Notes: a model not told the origin generated them from the sequence alone. A stretch of 64,000 nt of DNA from Pelomicrobium methylotrophicum (GCF_008014345.1 NZ_VPFL01000008.1:1-64000), one strand, 5' to 3'. Numbered from the stretch's first letter, positions 8,473 to 19,535 are shown. Numbers and translations are program-made.

Positions 8473-8769
8473 ATGCCCAAATCCACCGAAGGCCCTGCGC
8501 AGCCCGAAAGCCCGGCGCAGCCGGCGGTCCCGGCCCAGCCGGCCCCGCCGCAGACCCCGGTCAGCTTCGAAGCAGCGCTCGCCGAGCTGGAAGCGATCGT
8601 GGCCCGCATGGAAGAAGGCCAGATGCCGCTGGAAGAGTCGCTCGCGGCGTACAAGCGCGGAACCGAGCTGCTGCAGTACTGCCAGGCCCGACTCAAGGAC
8701 GCCCAGCAGCAGGTGCGGGTGCTGGAAGCCGGCACGCTGCAGGACTTCCCGACCGACGATTCCCGGTAA
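8473..8769 (+). CDS. xseB: Exodeoxyribonuclease VII small subunit
   Basis: The 98-residue product is the small subunit of exonuclease VII, which degrades single-stranded DNA with the large subunit XseA (not in this window). The family core is SFEAALAELEAIVARMEEG, followed by PLEESLAAYKRGTELLQYCQ, ending at about residue 90. The first 30 residues are a Pro/Ala/Gln-rich extension built of repeated PAQP units, longer than in Escherichia coli. It is followed by ispA after 46 bases, the standard xseB-ispA-dxs order. Confidence 0.93.
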   Translation: MPKSTEGPAQPESPAQPAVPAQPAPPQTPVSFEAALAELEAIVARMEEGQMPLEESLAAYKRGTELLQYCQARLKDAQQQVRVLEAGTLQDFPTDDSR

Positions 8770-8815
8770 CCGCCCGCGCCTTGCCGCGGGTGCAAGTAAG
8801 TTCAGTCTCAACCAA

Positions 8816-9718
8816 ATGCCCGGAAAGAACACCGATTTCCAGCACTGGGCGCGCAGCCGGCAGGGACTGGTGGAAGAAGCCCTGAACCGGCTGCTGCCGC
8901 CAGCGGACGTGGCGCCGCAGCGGTTGCACCAGGCCATGCGCTACGCGGCCCTGGGGGGCGGCAAGCGGGTGCGGCCGCTTCTCTGCTATGCAGCGGGAGA
9001 GGTCACCGAGGCCGAGCTCGAGCGGCTCACCACCACCGCGGTCGCCCTGGAGTTGATCCACGTCTACTCCCTGGTCCACGATGACCTGCCGTGCATGGAC
9101 GACGACGTCCTGCGCCGGGGAAAGCCCACCTGTCACGTGGAATACGACGAGCCCACGGCGCTGCTCGTGGGCGACAGCCTGCAAAGCCTGGCGTTCCAAC
9201 TCCTGGCTGAGTACCGAGTCGCGGATTCCCCCCAAACCCAGCTCAAGATGCTGGAGCATCTCGCCCGGGCCGCCGGCTCCCGCGGCATGGCCGGCGGTCA
9301 GGCCATTGACCTGGAGGCCACCGGCAAGACGCTCACCCTGCCGGAGCTGGAGTTCATGCACATCCACAAGACCGGGGCGTTGATCCGCGCCTCCGTGATG
9401 CTGGGCGCGAACTGCGGCCGCGAACTCCCGTCGAAGGACATGGAGCGGCTGGACCACTTCGCCAAGCGCATCGGCCTCGCTTTCCAAGTGATCGACGACG
9501 TGCTCGACGCCCAAGCCCCCACCGCCACCCTCGGCAAAACCGCTGGCAAGGACGCCCGGCAGGGAAAAGCCACGTACGTCTCTGCCATGGGCGTCGAGGC
9601 GGCGCGGGCCATGGCCCTGGACCTCAAACGAGAGGCGGTGGAAAGCCTCGCCTCCTTCGGCGAGCGGGCCCGGCGGCTGCGGGAACTCGCCGACTTCATC
9701 GTAGCCCGCGAATTCTGA
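8816..9718 (+). CDS. ispA: Farnesyl diphosphate synthase
   Basis: The 300-residue enzyme condenses IPP with DMAPP and GPP to give farnesyl diphosphate, the precursor of the quinone side chain and undecaprenyl phosphate. Visible motifs are GGGKRVRP (near residue 42), the first aspartate-rich motif DDLPCMDDD (near residue 85), [11 protein letters not shown] and the second motif VIDDVLD. Length is normal. The ATG at 8816 lies 46 bases after xseB and the dxs start follows 16 bases after its stop, so the three genes are probably cotranscribed. Confidence 0.95.
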   Translation: MPGKNTDFQHWARSRQGLVEEALNRLLPPADVAPQRLHQAMRYAALGGGKRVRPLLCYAAGEVTEAELERLTTTAVALELIHVYSLVHDDLPCMDDDVLRRGKPTCHVEYDEPTALLVGDSLQSLAFQLLAEYRVADSPQTQLKMLEHLARAAGSRGMAGGQAIDLEATGKTLTLPELEFMHIHKTGALIRASVMLGANCGRELPSKDMERLDHFAKRIGLAFQVIDDVLDAQAPTATLGKTAGKDARQGKATYVSAMGVEAARAMALDLKREAVESLASFGERARRLRELADFIVAREF

Positions 9719-9734
9719 GCCGGCCTTCCTTCCG

Positions 9735-11579
9735 ATGTTCGAGCTGCTCAAGACCATCAACGACCCCAAGGACCTGCGCGCGTTGTCCCGCCGGGAACTT
9801 CATGCCCTGGCCGGAGAGCTTCGTGAGTACCTGATCCAATTGGTCAGCCGCACCGGCGGCCACCTCTCGTCCAACTTGGGTACGGTCGAGCTCACCATCG
9901 CGCTGCATTACGTGTTCGACACTCCCCATGACCGCCTGGTATGGGACGTGGGGCACCAGACCTACGGCCACAAGATTCTGACGGGGCGGCGCAACCTCAT
10001 GGACCGCCTGCGCATGGAAGACGGGCCCTCGGGCTTCCCCCGCCGCTGCGAGAGCGTCTATGACACCTTCGGCACCGCCCACTCCAGCACCTCCATCAGC
10101 GCCGCCCTCGGCATGGCGGTGGCAGCCCAGCGGGCTGGGGTGAAGCGCCATGTGGTGGCGGTCATCGGCGACGGGGCCATGACCGCGGGCATGGCCTACG
10201 AGGCGCTGAACAACGCCGGCGCCATGGACGCCAACATTCTCGTGATTCTCAACGACAACGAGATGTCCATCTCGGAGAACGTGGGCGCCATGAACCGGTA
10301 TTTGGTGCGCCTGCTCTCCAGCCGCTTCTACCACCAAGCGCGAAAAGCGGGACGCAAGGTGCTGGAGAAGCTGCCGCCGATGCTGGAGCTGGCCAAGAAG
10401 GCCGAGGAGCACATGAAGGGCATGATGATGCCAGGCACCTTGTTCGAGGAGCTGGGCTTCAATTACATCGGCCCCATCGACGGCCACGATCTTGACACGC
10501 TCATCGAGACGCTGGACAACATCAAGCGCCTGAACGGCCCCCAGTTCCTGCACGTCGTCACGCGGAAAGGGGCCGGCTACAAGCTGGCCGAGGACGATCC
10601 CATCCTCTATCACGGGGTCAGCAAGTTCGACCCGACCCAGGGGATTCAATCGAAGGCCGGGGGATCCCCCACTTACACTCAAGTGTTCGGCGACTGGCTG
10701 TGCGATATGGCGGCGGTCGACTCCCGGCTGATCGGCATCACGCCCGCCATGCGCGAGGGCTCAGGACTGGTCAAGTTCTCGGAAATGTTCCCGGACCGCT
10801 ACTTCGACGTGGGCATCGCCGAGCAGCACGCCGTCACCTTTGCCGCCGGGCTCGCGTGCGAGGGGCTCAAACCCGTGGTGGCCATCTACTCCACCTTCCT
10901 GCAGCGGGCCTACGACCAGTTGATCCACGATGTCGCGATTCAGAATCTGCCGGTCGTTTTCGCCATCGACCGCGGGGGGCTTGTGGGCGGCGATGGGGCC
11001 ACCCATAACGGCGCCTTCGACCTCACCTACCTGCGCTGCATCCCCAACATGACGGTGATGACGCCCGCCGACGAGAACGAGTGTCGGCAGATGCTCTACA
11101 CGGCGTTCCAAATGGACACGCCGGCAGCGGTGCGCTATCCGCGGGGAACAGGTCCCGGCGTCCCGGTGCAGAAAGAGATGCGCCCGCTGCCGATCGGCAA
11201 GGGCGAGATCCGGCGCCGGGGTCGGCGGGTGGCCCTTCTCGCTTTTGGCTCGATGGTGGCGCCAAGTTTGGCGGCAGCAGAAACGCTGGATGCAACGGTC
11301 GCCAACATGCGGTTCGTGAAACCCTTGGACGAGGCGCTGGCGCTGGAGCTAGCCGACACCCACGCGCTTTTGGTGACGCTGGAAGAAAACGCCATTGCCG
11401 GCGGGGCGGGCAGCGCCGTGCTAGAGTGCCTGCAGCGCCACCGCGTTCGCACGCCCGTGCTGCAGCTCGGCTTGCCGGACCGGTTCATCGACCATGGCAA
11501 CCCCGCCAGTTTGCTCAAGCGCTGCGGCCTCGACAGCCAGGGCATCGTCGAAGCCGTACAACGCGCATTAGTTGAGTAG
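9735..11579 (+). CDS. dxs: 1-deoxy-D-xylulose-5-phosphate synthase
   Basis: The 614-residue thiamine diphosphate enzyme condenses pyruvate and glyceraldehyde 3-phosphate, the first step of the MEP isoprenoid route. It shows the [12 protein letters not shown] start, [17 protein letters not shown], the ThDP motif [18 protein letters not shown] (about residues 150-167) ending in NDNEMSIS, the pyrimidine-domain [19 protein letters not shown] and a C-terminal transketolase domain. Length is normal. It sits directly behind ispA, so both ends of farnesyl diphosphate supply are encoded together; ispH lies 23 kb away. Confidence 0.96.
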   Translation: MFELLKTINDPKDLRALSRRELHALAGELREYLIQLVSRTGGHLSSNLGTVELTIALHYVFDTPHDRLVWDVGHQTYGHKILTGRRNLMDRLRMEDGPSGFPRRCESVYDTFGTAHSSTSISAALGMAVAAQRAGVKRHVVAVIGDGAMTAGMAYEALNNAGAMDANILVILNDNEMSISENVGAMNRYLVRLLSSRFYHQARKAGRKVLEKLPPMLELAKKAEEHMKGMMMPGTLFEELGFNYIGPIDGHDLDTLIETLDNIKRLNGPQFLHVVTRKGAGYKLAEDDPILYHGVSKFDPTQGIQSKAGGSPTYTQVFGDWLCDMAAVDSRLIGITPAMREGSGLVKFSEMFPDRYFDVGIAEQHAVTFAAGLACEGLKPVVAIYSTFLQRAYDQLIHDVAIQNLPVVFAIDRGGLVGGDGATHNGAFDLTYLRCIPNMTVMTPADENECRQMLYTAFQMDTPAAVRYPRGTGPGVPVQKEMRPLPIGKGEIRRRGRRVALLAFGSMVAPSLAAAETLDATVANMRFVKPLDEALALELADTHALLVTLEENAIAGGAGSAVLECLQRHRVRTPVLQLGLPDRFIDHGNPASLLKRCGLDSQGIVEAVQRALVE

Positions 11580-11609
11580 TTTACTCGGATATTACCCGGC
11601 CGGTATAAT
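11580..11609 (+). promoter_or_regulatory. Candidate sigma-70 promoter of folE2
   Basis: A perfect -10 hexamer TATAAT lies at 11604-11609, with a TTTACT-like -35 at 11580-11585 and an 18-base spacer. It lies between the dxs stop and the folE2 start, about 30 bases upstream of the ATG. The sequence TTACC at 11592-11596 and GGTATAA at 11602-11608 form an imperfect inverted repeat over the -10 element, which could be an operator. Confidence 0.5.
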
Positions 11610-11639
11610 GGACCCTGTCCTTTACCGAGAGCTTGCTTC

Positions 11640-12479
11640 ATGAACCGCAAAGCCGAATTTTCGTTAATGCCCGACGTGCAAAGCAGCCCGGATTCGCGGC
11701 ACCTCGCCATCGACCGGGTGGGCATCAAAGCGATCCGCCATCCGGTGCGCGTCGCGGACAAAAGCGGCGGGGTGCAGCATACCGTGGCCACCTTCAACAT
11801 GTACGTGCAGCTTCCCCACAACTTCAAGGGCACGCACATGTCGCGCTTTGTCGAGATCCTGAACGGCCAGGAGCGGGAGATCTCGGTCGAGTCGTTCGAA
11901 ACCATGCTGCGCAAGATGGTGCGCCGGCTGGAGGCGGAATCCGGGCACATCGAGATGAGCTTTCCATACTTCATCAACAAGTCGGCGCCCGTATCCGGTG
12001 TGCAGAGCCTCATGGACTACGACGTGACCTTCACCGGCGAGATCCATCGCGGCCAATACCAGTTCACGATGAAGGTGGTGGTGCCGGTGACGAGCCTGTG
12101 CCCTTGCTCGAAGAAAATCTCCGACTACGGCGCCCATAACCAGCGCTCCCACGTCACCGTGACCGCACGCACCTGCGGGTTCGTATGGATCGAGGAGCTG
12201 GTGCGTATCGTGGAGGACCAGGCTTCTTGCGAGCTGTACGGCCTGCTCAAGCGCCCCGACGAGAAGTACGTGACCGAAAAAGCCTACGACAATCCGAAGT
12301 TCGTGGAGGACATGGTGAGGGATGTGGCGAGCGTACTCAACCAGGACCCGCGCATCGTTGCCTACGTGGTCGAGTCCGAGAACTTCGAGTCGATCCACAA
12401 CCACTCCGCCTACGCCCTGATCGAGCGCGACAAGACGACCCCTCCGGCATCCCTCGAGTCCAGGACTCCCGAGGCGTGA
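11640..12479 (+). CDS. folE2: GTP cyclohydrolase I type IB
   Basis: The 279-residue enzyme converts GTP to dihydroneopterin triphosphate, the first step of folate synthesis. It is the FolE2 (GCYH-IB) type, not the zinc-dependent FolE. Family segments are [24 protein letters not shown], the metal/active-site motif [20 protein letters not shown] (about residues 146-165) and [16 protein letters not shown] near the end. Type IB enzymes accept several divalent metals and in many bacteria replace FolE under zinc shortage; whether a FolE copy exists elsewhere is unknown. The stop overlaps the start of the next gene as GTGA. Confidence 0.95.
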   Translation: MNRKAEFSLMPDVQSSPDSRHLAIDRVGIKAIRHPVRVADKSGGVQHTVATFNMYVQLPHNFKGTHMSRFVEILNGQEREISVESFETMLRKMVRRLEAESGHIEMSFPYFINKSAPVSGVQSLMDYDVTFTGEIHRGQYQFTMKVVVPVTSLCPCSKKISDYGAHNQRSHVTVTARTCGFVWIEELVRIVEDQASCELYGLLKRPDEKYVTEKAYDNPKFVEDMVRDVASVLNQDPRIVAYVVESENFESIHNHSAYALIERDKTTPPASLESRTPEA

Positions 12480-13204
12480 GCGCCCTCCCCTTCGATCCGG
12501 CCTCAATCCAGGCCCTTGCCTTCGACGTCTTCGGCACCGTCGTCGACTGGCACGGCGGCATCGTGCGCCAAGGCCGGCGGCTGACGCGCGGCAGGAAGCT
12601 CAAAGTGGACTGGAGCGCCTTCGCCAACGCCTGGCGCAGCAAGTACGGGCCGTCGATGGACCGGGTGCGGCGCGGGGAGCTACCCTGGACCAAGATCGAC
12701 GACCTGCACCGGATGGCGCTCGAAGAAACGCTGCAGGAGTTCGGCATCGGCTCCTTCACCGAGGAAGAAAAGGTCGAGCTCAATCTGGCGTGGCACCGGC
12801 TCGATCCCTGGCCGGACGCGGTCAGGGGGCTGCGGCGCCTGAAGAAGCGCTATATCGTCGCCACCCTCTCCAACGGCAACGTGCGGTTGCTGGTCGACAT
12901 GGCCAAGCACGCCGGGTTGCCGTGGGACTGCATCTTTTCCGCCGAGACCTTCCGCCGCTACAAGCGCGACGCCGAGGTCTATCTGGGCGCGGTCGATATG
13001 CTGGGCTTAAAGCCTTCCCAGGTCATGATGGTGGCGGCCCACCAGGACGATCTGCGGGCCGCGCACGAAGTCGGCATGCGTACTGCCTTCGTCCGGCGGC
13101 CGCTGGAGTACGGCGACCCGAAGAAGAAGGACCTGACCCCGGACCCCGTGTTCGATCTGGTGGTGGACGATTTCGAGCACCTGGCCGAGCGGCTGGGGGC
13201 CTGA
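12476..13204 (+). CDS. HAD-superfamily hydrolase, L-2-haloacid dehalogenase-like
   Basis: A 242-residue HAD phosphatase/dehalogenase-type protein. The nucleophile Asp is in [15 protein letters not shown] (residues 14-28). TLSNGN supplies motif II, and the lysine motif is in [13 protein letters not shown]. The distal part is [27 protein letters not shown]. This is typical of the type II haloacid dehalogenase branch, whose members act on 2-haloacids or on phosphorylated compounds; the substrate is not predictable. The GTG at 12476 is chosen because it overlaps the folE2 stop, implying translational coupling. Confidence 0.85.
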   Translation: MSALPFDPASIQALAFDVFGTVVDWHGGIVRQGRRLTRGRKLKVDWSAFANAWRSKYGPSMDRVRRGELPWTKIDDLHRMALEETLQEFGIGSFTEEEKVELNLAWHRLDPWPDAVRGLRRLKKRYIVATLSNGNVRLLVDMAKHAGLPWDCIFSAETFRRYKRDAEVYLGAVDMLGLKPSQVMMVAAHQDDLRAAHEVGMRTAFVRRPLEYGDPKKKDLTPDPVFDLVVDDFEHLAERLGA

Positions 13205-13221
13205 AAACGGAAGGAGCGGAC

Positions 13222-13869
13222 CTAAAAGCGCTTCCGGAGAATGAGGGTGTTTCCCTCCTGTCGCATCTCGACCCGGTTAAGAAAGCTCATGCCCAGCAGG
13301 ACGACCGGCAACCCATCCCCCTCCTGGACCGCGGCGTCCACGTTGCGCAGGACGATGTCGCCTAGGCGCACCTCGTCAAGCTTCACCAGATAGACGGGGA
13401 CCAGACCGTTAGCGGTTGAAGCGTAGCGTTGGGGGCTGCCAAGGTAGTTGAGGCCGATGCGCCTGGCCTCGCGGCTGGGAAGGGTCACCAAGGTGGCGCC
13501 GGTATCCACGACGAACTGCACCGGGGCACCGTTGATCCGCCCGGGGGCGACAAAGTGCCCCCGGGCGTCGGACACGAGGGTGATGCGGGGACTCTCGCTC
13601 GTGGGGCCGATGCCCGTGGCGGCCTGCCCCAATCCCACCGTGCGGCGCACGCCATGGACCTCGATCACCGCCTGGCGGCTGTTCGCGGACAGCAGCTTCA
13701 CGCCTTCGGGCGTCGTCTCTCCCTCGCGCACCGTGCGCGGCTTGCCTCCATTGACCACCACTACCGCCTGCCCCTTGGACAACCCCACGACCTGGACATC
13801 GGTCGCGTGGACGGCGAGCGGCCCGCATAGGAAGAGAAATAGAATTCGACTAAAATGCCGCGACTTCAC
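13222..13869 (-). CDS. Retropepsin-like aspartic protease, clan AA
   Basis: The predicted product is about 215 residues. It starts with a basic hydrophobic signal-like segment (SRHFSRILFLFLCGPLAVHA), followed by an N-terminal domain and a single aspartic protease domain with FVVDTGATLVTLP, the catalytic DTGA motif. LPVVLLGMSFLNRVEMR near the end is typical of the TIGR02281 family of bacterial retropepsin-like proteins, which should act as dimers. By inference it is periplasmic or membrane-anchored. The start is uncertain: GTG at 13869 has no clear ribosome binding site, and a TTG lies two codons upstream. It is divergent from the amidotransferase gene with a 20-base gap, so the promoters must overlap the coding starts. 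Confidence 0.8.
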   Translation of the reverse strand: MKSRHFSRILFLFLCGPLAVHATDVQVVGLSKGQAVVVVNGGKPRTVREGETTPEGVKLLSANSRQAVIEVHGVRRTVGLGQAATGIGPTSESPRITLVSDARGHFVAPGRINGAPVQFVVDTGATLVTLPSREARRIGLNYLGSPQRYASTANGLVPVYLVKLDEVRLGDIVLRNVDAAVQEGDGLPVVLLGMSFLNRVEMRQEGNTLILRKRF

Positions 13870-13889
13870 GAGCAAACCTGGAGTCAGCG

Positions 13890-14600
13890 ATGAAGCCCGT
13901 CGCCATCTTCCGCCACTATCCCACCGAAGGCCCCGGGTATTTTGCCACATACCTGGAGCGCCATCGCATTGCGTGGAAGCTCATCCGCATCGACGCCGGC
14001 GATCCTGTCCCCGCGGACCCGACCGAGTTCTCGGGGCTCGCCTTCATGGGCGGGCCCATGAGCGTGAACGACGACCTGCCCTGGATCCCACCAGCGCTCG
14101 ACCTGATCCGCGCCGCCGTGGAGCGCGATATTCCGGTGCTGGGCCATTGTCTGGGCGGCCAGCTGATGGCGAAGGCCTTGGGAGGAAAGGTCACGCGGGC
14201 ACCCCACAAGGAGATCGGATGGGGCGAAGTGACCCGCGCCGCCAATGCGACGGCCGAAGAGTGGTTCTGGGGATTGCCGCAGACCTTCACCTCGTTCCAC
14301 TGGCACGGAGAGACGTTCTCCATCCCGGATGGCGCAACTCACGTCCTGTCGAGCGCTCTCTGCCCCCATCAGGGCTTCGTGGTCGGCAACAGCATCGGGC
14401 TGCAATGCCACGTGGAGATGACCGAAGCGCTGGTGCGTACCTGGTGTGAGACGGGCCGGGGTGAAATCGAGGCTTCCCGCTCAAGCCCCGGGGTACAGCC
14501 GCCCGAGGTGATCCAGCAGGACCTGGAGGCGCGGGTGCGCGAGCTCAACCGGGTCGCCGACGCGGTCTACGGGCGCTGGACCCGGGGACTGCAGGGGTAG
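13890..14600 (+). CDS. Class I glutamine amidotransferase-like protein
   Basis: The 236-residue protein has a class I GATase fold similar to the glutaminase domain of GMP synthase. The nucleophile Cys is in LGHCLGGQLMAKALGG (near residue 87), the oxyanion segment is FMGGPMSVND, and the His/Glu pair is in LQCHVEMTEA. All three catalytic positions are present. No synthetase domain follows. Members of this stand-alone family have been linked to glutamyl-compound hydrolysis, but the substrate here is unknown. The ATG is preceded by GGAGTCAGCG. The sodium channel gene follows after 7 bases and is probably cotranscribed. Confidence 0.83.
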   Translation: MKPVAIFRHYPTEGPGYFATYLERHRIAWKLIRIDAGDPVPADPTEFSGLAFMGGPMSVNDDLPWIPPALDLIRAAVERDIPVLGHCLGGQLMAKALGGKVTRAPHKEIGWGEVTRAANATAEEWFWGLPQTFTSFHWHGETFSIPDGATHVLSSALCPHQGFVVGNSIGLQCHVEMTEALVRTWCETGRGEIEASRSSPGVQPPEVIQQDLEARVRELNRVADAVYGRWTRGLQG

Positions 14601-14607
14601 GCCAACC

Positions 14608-15516
14608 ATGTCGGCGACCCTCTCCGCTGGCACCGCCTGGCGCGATCGGCTGCGGGATTGGATCGAAGGGCCGCAGGTGCAGCGGCTTGTGACCGCCCTC
14701 ATCGTGGTCAACGCCGTCACCCTGGGCATGGAAACCTCTTCCGCCCTGATGGCCTCGGTTGGCCCGCTGCTGCGAGCGCTGGACGCCGCCATTCTCTCCA
14801 TTTTTGTGGTGGAGATCGCCCTGCGGATGATTGCCCGAGGCCTGGGATTCTTCCGCGATCCGTGGAGCGTGTTTGATTTCGTCGTGGTAGCCATCGCCCT
14901 GGTGCCAGCGAGCGGCCCCTTCTCCGTACTGAGAGCGCTCAGGGTTCTGCGGGTGCTGCGGCTGCTGTCCATCGTGCCGTCCATGCGGCGGGTGGTGGCG
15001 GCCTTGCTGGCTTCGATTCCCGGCATCGGCTCGATTGCCGTGATCCTGTTCATCCTCTTCTACGTGTTCGCCGTGATCGCCACCAACCTGTTCGGTCAGG
15101 CGTTTCCCGACTGGTTTGGCTCGATCGGCCGATCCATGTACACGCTGTTCCAGGTGATGACCCTGGAGAGCTGGTCCATGGGCATCGCGCGGCCGGTAAT
15201 GGAAAAATACCCTTACGCCTGGGCGTTTTTCGTCCCCTTCATCCTGACGGCCACCTTTACCATGCTCAACCTTTTCATCGGCGTCATCGTCAACGCGATC
15301 CAGATGGAGGAGAAGGAAACCAGGGACGAAACCACCGCCGCGGTGGAGCATGCGGCGCGGGAAGCCGTGGTGGGCGCTTCCCGCGCCGAGCTCGAAGCCT
15401 TGCGCGAGGAGCTGCGGGCGCTACAGGCGTTGATCGAGGCGCGGCTGCCCCCGCCTTCAAGCCGGGGACAGGAAAATCCCCGCCCCGGCGTCCCGCTTCG
15501 CGGCGAAACGACGTGA
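14608..15516 (+). CDS. Voltage-gated sodium channel, NaChBac/NavAb type
   Basis: The 302-residue membrane protein is a single six-helix ion channel subunit that should assemble as a tetramer. S1-S3 occupy about residues 25-110. S4 is RALRVLRVLRLLSIVPSMRR, with arginines every third position as a voltage sensor. The pore loop holds TLESWSM (codons 15160-15180), which matches the NavAb selectivity filter and the bacterial TLESWxx consensus for sodium. S6 is FTMLNLFIGVIVNAIQ. The C-terminal region (about residues 255-285) is rich in Glu/Leu/Arg heptads and is a likely coiled coil, as in NaChBac. It follows the amidotransferase gene after 7 bases. Confidence 0.92.
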   Translation: MSATLSAGTAWRDRLRDWIEGPQVQRLVTALIVVNAVTLGMETSSALMASVGPLLRALDAAILSIFVVEIALRMIARGLGFFRDPWSVFDFVVVAIALVPASGPFSVLRALRVLRVLRLLSIVPSMRRVVAALLASIPGIGSIAVILFILFYVFAVIATNLFGQAFPDWFGSIGRSMYTLFQVMTLESWSMGIARPVMEKYPYAWAFFVPFILTATFTMLNLFIGVIVNAIQMEEKETRDETTAAVEHAAREAVVGASRAELEALREELRALQALIEARLPPPSSRGQENPRPGVPLRGETT

Positions 15517-15517
15517 A

Positions 15518-16003
15518 CTAGTCGCGGTAGTTGGTGAACTGCAGAGGAAAGTCGGTCACCGACTTGCGCACGAGCTGGATCGCTTCCTGCAAGGTATCCT
15601 TCTTCGCGCCGGAGACCCGCACGGCGTCGCCCTGAACGCTGGCTTGCACCTTGAGCTTGCTGTCTTTGATGAGCTTGACGATCCTCTTGGCAAGGTCAGC
15701 CCCTACCCCGACCCGGACGGTGACGGCCTGCTTCACCTTGTTGCCGCTGATGGTCTCCACTTTGCCTCTTTCCAGGCAGCGCACATCCACGCCGCGCTTG
15801 GCGAGCCGCTGCAAAAGGATGTCGTTCACCTGACCCAGCTTGAACTCGTCGTCGGCGTACAAGGTGAGCTGGTAGTCGGTGAGCTCCACCCGCGCGTCTG
15901 AGCCCTTGAAATCGAAGCGGTTGGCGATTTCCTTGTTCGCCTGGTCCACCGCGTTGCGCAGCTCCTGCTTGTCGACCTGCGAGACGATGTCGAATGACGC
16001 CAT
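15518..16003 (-). CDS. yajQ: YajQ family nucleotide-binding protein
   Basis: The 161-residue protein belongs to the YajQ family, two ferredoxin-like domains that bind nucleotides; a Xanthomonas member binds cyclic di-GMP. It starts [20 protein letters not shown], contains [15 protein letters not shown], and ends with [14 protein letters not shown], all canonical, at normal length. It is convergent with the sodium channel gene with a single base between stops. Confidence 0.93.
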   Translation of the reverse strand: MASFDIVSQVDKQELRNAVDQANKEIANRFDFKGSDARVELTDYQLTLYADDEFKLGQVNDILLQRLAKRGVDVRCLERGKVETISGNKVKQAVTVRVGVGADLAKRIVKLIKDSKLKVQASVQGDAVRVSGAKKDTLQEAIQLVRKSVTDFPLQFTNYRD

Positions 16004-16035
16004 ATCCAGCCCTCGACTGAAGAATCACCATTCAG

Positions 16036-17253
<1,218 letters not shown>

Positions 17254-17299
17254 TTTGCTTTCACTAGAGATTGAAAATCCTTACACCCCTGCAGCGGGA

Positions 17300-18220
17300 T
17301 CAGTCCTCACGTTCGCCGAGCAACAGATATTCCATGAGCGCCTTCTGGGTGTGCAGCCTGTTTTCCGCCTCGTCCCACACCACGCTCTGGGGGCCGTCGA
17401 TCACCTCCGCGGTCACCTCCTCGCCCCGGTGGGCTGGCAGACAATGCATGAACAGCGCGTCGGGCTTGGCAAGCCGCATCATTTCCGCGTCCACCTGCCA
17501 ATCCTCGAACGCCTTGCGCCGCGCCTCGTCCTCGGCCTCGAAGCCCATGCTGGTCCACACGTCGGTCGTCACCAGATCGGCACCGCGCGCCGCCTCCATG
17601 GGATCGGCGAAGGACCGGTAGTGGCTCAGATCGGAAATCCCGGCCCGCTCCGGTTCCAGTTCGTAGCCCGGGGGCGTGGACACGTGCAGGTTGAAATCGA
17701 AGATCACCGCCGCCTGCAGCCAGGTGCGGCAGACGTTATTGGAATCCCCGATCCAGGCCACCGTCCTGCCCTGGATCGGCCCCCGGTGCTCGATGAAGGT
17801 GTAGATGTCCGCCATGATCTGGCACGGATGGTACTCGTTGGTGAGGCCGTTGATCACCGGCACCCGGGAATGGGCGGCAAAGCGTTCCAGGGTCGCTTGC
17901 TCGAAGGTGCGGATCATGACCAGGTCCACCATCCGCGACACCACCTGTGCCATGTCCTCCACCGGCTCGCCCCGTCCGAGCTGGGTGTCCCGGGTGTTGA
18001 GATAGATGGCCGAGCCACCCAGCTGGTGCATCCCCGCTTCGAACGACAGCCGCGTGCGCGTCGACTGCTTCTCGAAGATCATCGCCAGCGTGCGGTCGGC
18101 CAAGGTCGGATGGGGCTCGTAGCGCTTGAACTTCTCCTTGAGGCGCCGGGTGCGGCGGAACAGGTACTCGAATTCCTCGCGAGTGAAGTCCTTGAGCTGG
18201 AGGAAGTGTTTCACCGACAT
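17300..18220 (-). CDS. argF: Ornithine carbamoyltransferase
   Basis: The 306-residue enzyme makes citrulline from ornithine and carbamoyl phosphate. The carbamoyl phosphate loop is KQSTRTRLSFE (residues 51-61), the ornithine loop is DVWTSMGFE, and the FMHCLPAHRG motif carries the catalytic cysteine. All are intact, at normal length. The start lies one base beyond the argD stop, so the two are tightly linked. Confidence 0.96.
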   Translation of the reverse strand: MSVKHFLQLKDFTREEFEYLFRRTRRLKEKFKRYEPHPTLADRTLAMIFEKQSTRTRLSFEAGMHQLGGSAIYLNTRDTQLGRGEPVEDMAQVVSRMVDLVMIRTFEQATLERFAAHSRVPVINGLTNEYHPCQIMADIYTFIEHRGPIQGRTVAWIGDSNNVCRTWLQAAVIFDFNLHVSTPPGYELEPERAGISDLSHYRSFADPMEAARGADLVTTDVWTSMGFEAEDEARRKAFEDWQVDAEMMRLAKPDALFMHCLPAHRGEEVTAEVIDGPQSVVWDEAENRLHTQKALMEYLLLGERED

Positions 18221-18221
18221 C

Positions 18222-19418
18222 TCAACTCCAGGTCTTGCGCGCCTCGTTGCTGAGGAAACGGGTCACCACGGACACGACGGTGTCCACCACCTGTCGGGCC
18301 TGCTCTCGGGTGATGATGAGCGGCGGCAGGAGCCGGATCACGTTGTCCGCCGTGACGTTGATGAGCACGCCGGACTCCATCGCCCATTGCACCAGCTCCT
18401 GGCAGGGCCGGTTGAGCTCAATGCCGATCATAAGGCCCTGCCCCCGCACCTCCACCACGCCGGCGATTCCGGAAAAGCGCTCCTGGAACGATTCCAGCAT
18501 GAGCCGCCCGATCCCAGCAGCGTTCTCGAGCAGGCGCTCTTCGTCGATGACCGCAAGGGTAGTGAGCGCCGCCGTACAGGCCAAGGGACCGCCGCCGAAC
18601 GTGGAGCCGTGGGTGCCGGGCTTGAAGACCTCCGCAGCCGCGCCCCGCGCGAGACAGGCGCCCACGGGTACGCCGGAGCCGAGGCCCTTGGCCAGGGTGA
18701 TCACGTCGGGAAGCATGCGCGTGTGCTGGAAGGCGAACCACTGGCCCGTGCGGCCGATGCCGCACTGGACCTCGTCCAGCATCAGCAGCCAGCCGAAGCG
18801 GTCGCACACGGCCCGCAGCCGCTCCAGGTAAGTGGCCTCCGGGACCTGCACCCCGCCCTCCCCTTGAAAAGGCTCCACCAGCACCGCCACCACGTTCCGG
18901 TTGTGCTCGCCCACCTGCTCCACCGCCCGGATATCGTTGTACGGCACCCGCGCAAACCCCCCCAGCAGAGGCTCGAACCCCGCCTGGACCTTGCGGTTGC
19001 CGGTGGCGGTGAGGGTGGCCATGGTCCGCCCGTGGAACGCCCGTTCCATGACGATGATAATGGGCGTTTCGATGCCTTTGCGGTGGCCGTAAAGGCGTGC
19101 GAGCTTGATCGCCGCCTCGTTCGCCTCGGCGCCCGAGTTGCAGAAAAAGGCGTTGTCCATCCCGGAAAGGGCGCACAGACGCTCGGCCAGTTGTTCCTGC
19201 AGCGGGACGCGGTATAAGTTGGAAGTGTGAATCAGGGTCTGGGCCTGCTGGCACAGGGCCTGGGCAAGCCTGGGATGGGCATGACCGATGCCGCACACCG
19301 CCACGCCCGCGACGGCATCGAGGTAGCGTCGGCCTTCGGTGTCCCAAAGCCAGACGCCTTCCCCGCGGGTGAACGCCACCGGCAACCGGGCGTAGGTGTT
19401 CATCAAGTAACGCGACAT
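18222..19418 (-). CDS. argD: Acetylornithine aminotransferase
   Basis: The 398-residue class III PLP aminotransferase converts N-acetylglutamate semialdehyde to N-acetylornithine, and can also serve succinyldiaminopimelate. Motifs are NSGAEANEAAIKLAR, the FHGRTMATL segment, MLDEVQCGIGRTG and the PLP lysine in ITLAKGLGSGVPVGA. I place the start at 19418 (MSRYLMNTYARLPVAF), preceded by GGTGG, rather than nine codons upstream. It is first of argD-argF-argG. The gap of about 115 bases to the decarboxylase gene is enough for a promoter. Confidence 0.95.
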   Translation of the reverse strand: MSRYLMNTYARLPVAFTRGEGVWLWDTEGRRYLDAVAGVAVCGIGHAHPRLAQALCQQAQTLIHTSNLYRVPLQEQLAERLCALSGMDNAFFCNSGAEANEAAIKLARLYGHRKGIETPIIIVMERAFHGRTMATLTATGNRKVQAGFEPLLGGFARVPYNDIRAVEQVGEHNRNVVAVLVEPFQGEGGVQVPEATYLERLRAVCDRFGWLLMLDEVQCGIGRTGQWFAFQHTRMLPDVITLAKGLGSGVPVGACLARGAAAEVFKPGTHGSTFGGGPLACTAALTTLAVIDEERLLENAAGIGRLMLESFQERFSGIAGVVEVRGQGLMIGIELNRPCQELVQWAMESGVLINVTADNVIRLLPPLIITREQARQVVDTVVSVVTRFLSNEARKTWS

Positions 19419-19535
19419 CGTTGCCACCAAAAGCAAAACGCACACGGAAGCTCCCGCCGCCGTGTGCCCGAAAATAAGGGTATATTGTGGCGGGAAGCGG
19501 CCTGTCGGCGCAAGCGCGACCGCCGTCGTCGGTGC

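Noticed and set aside
6728-8815. Long plus-strand open frame upstream of and continuous with ispA
   Set aside because: It runs antisense through the SpoIIAA-like and Rieske genes; only the part from ATG 8816 is coding.
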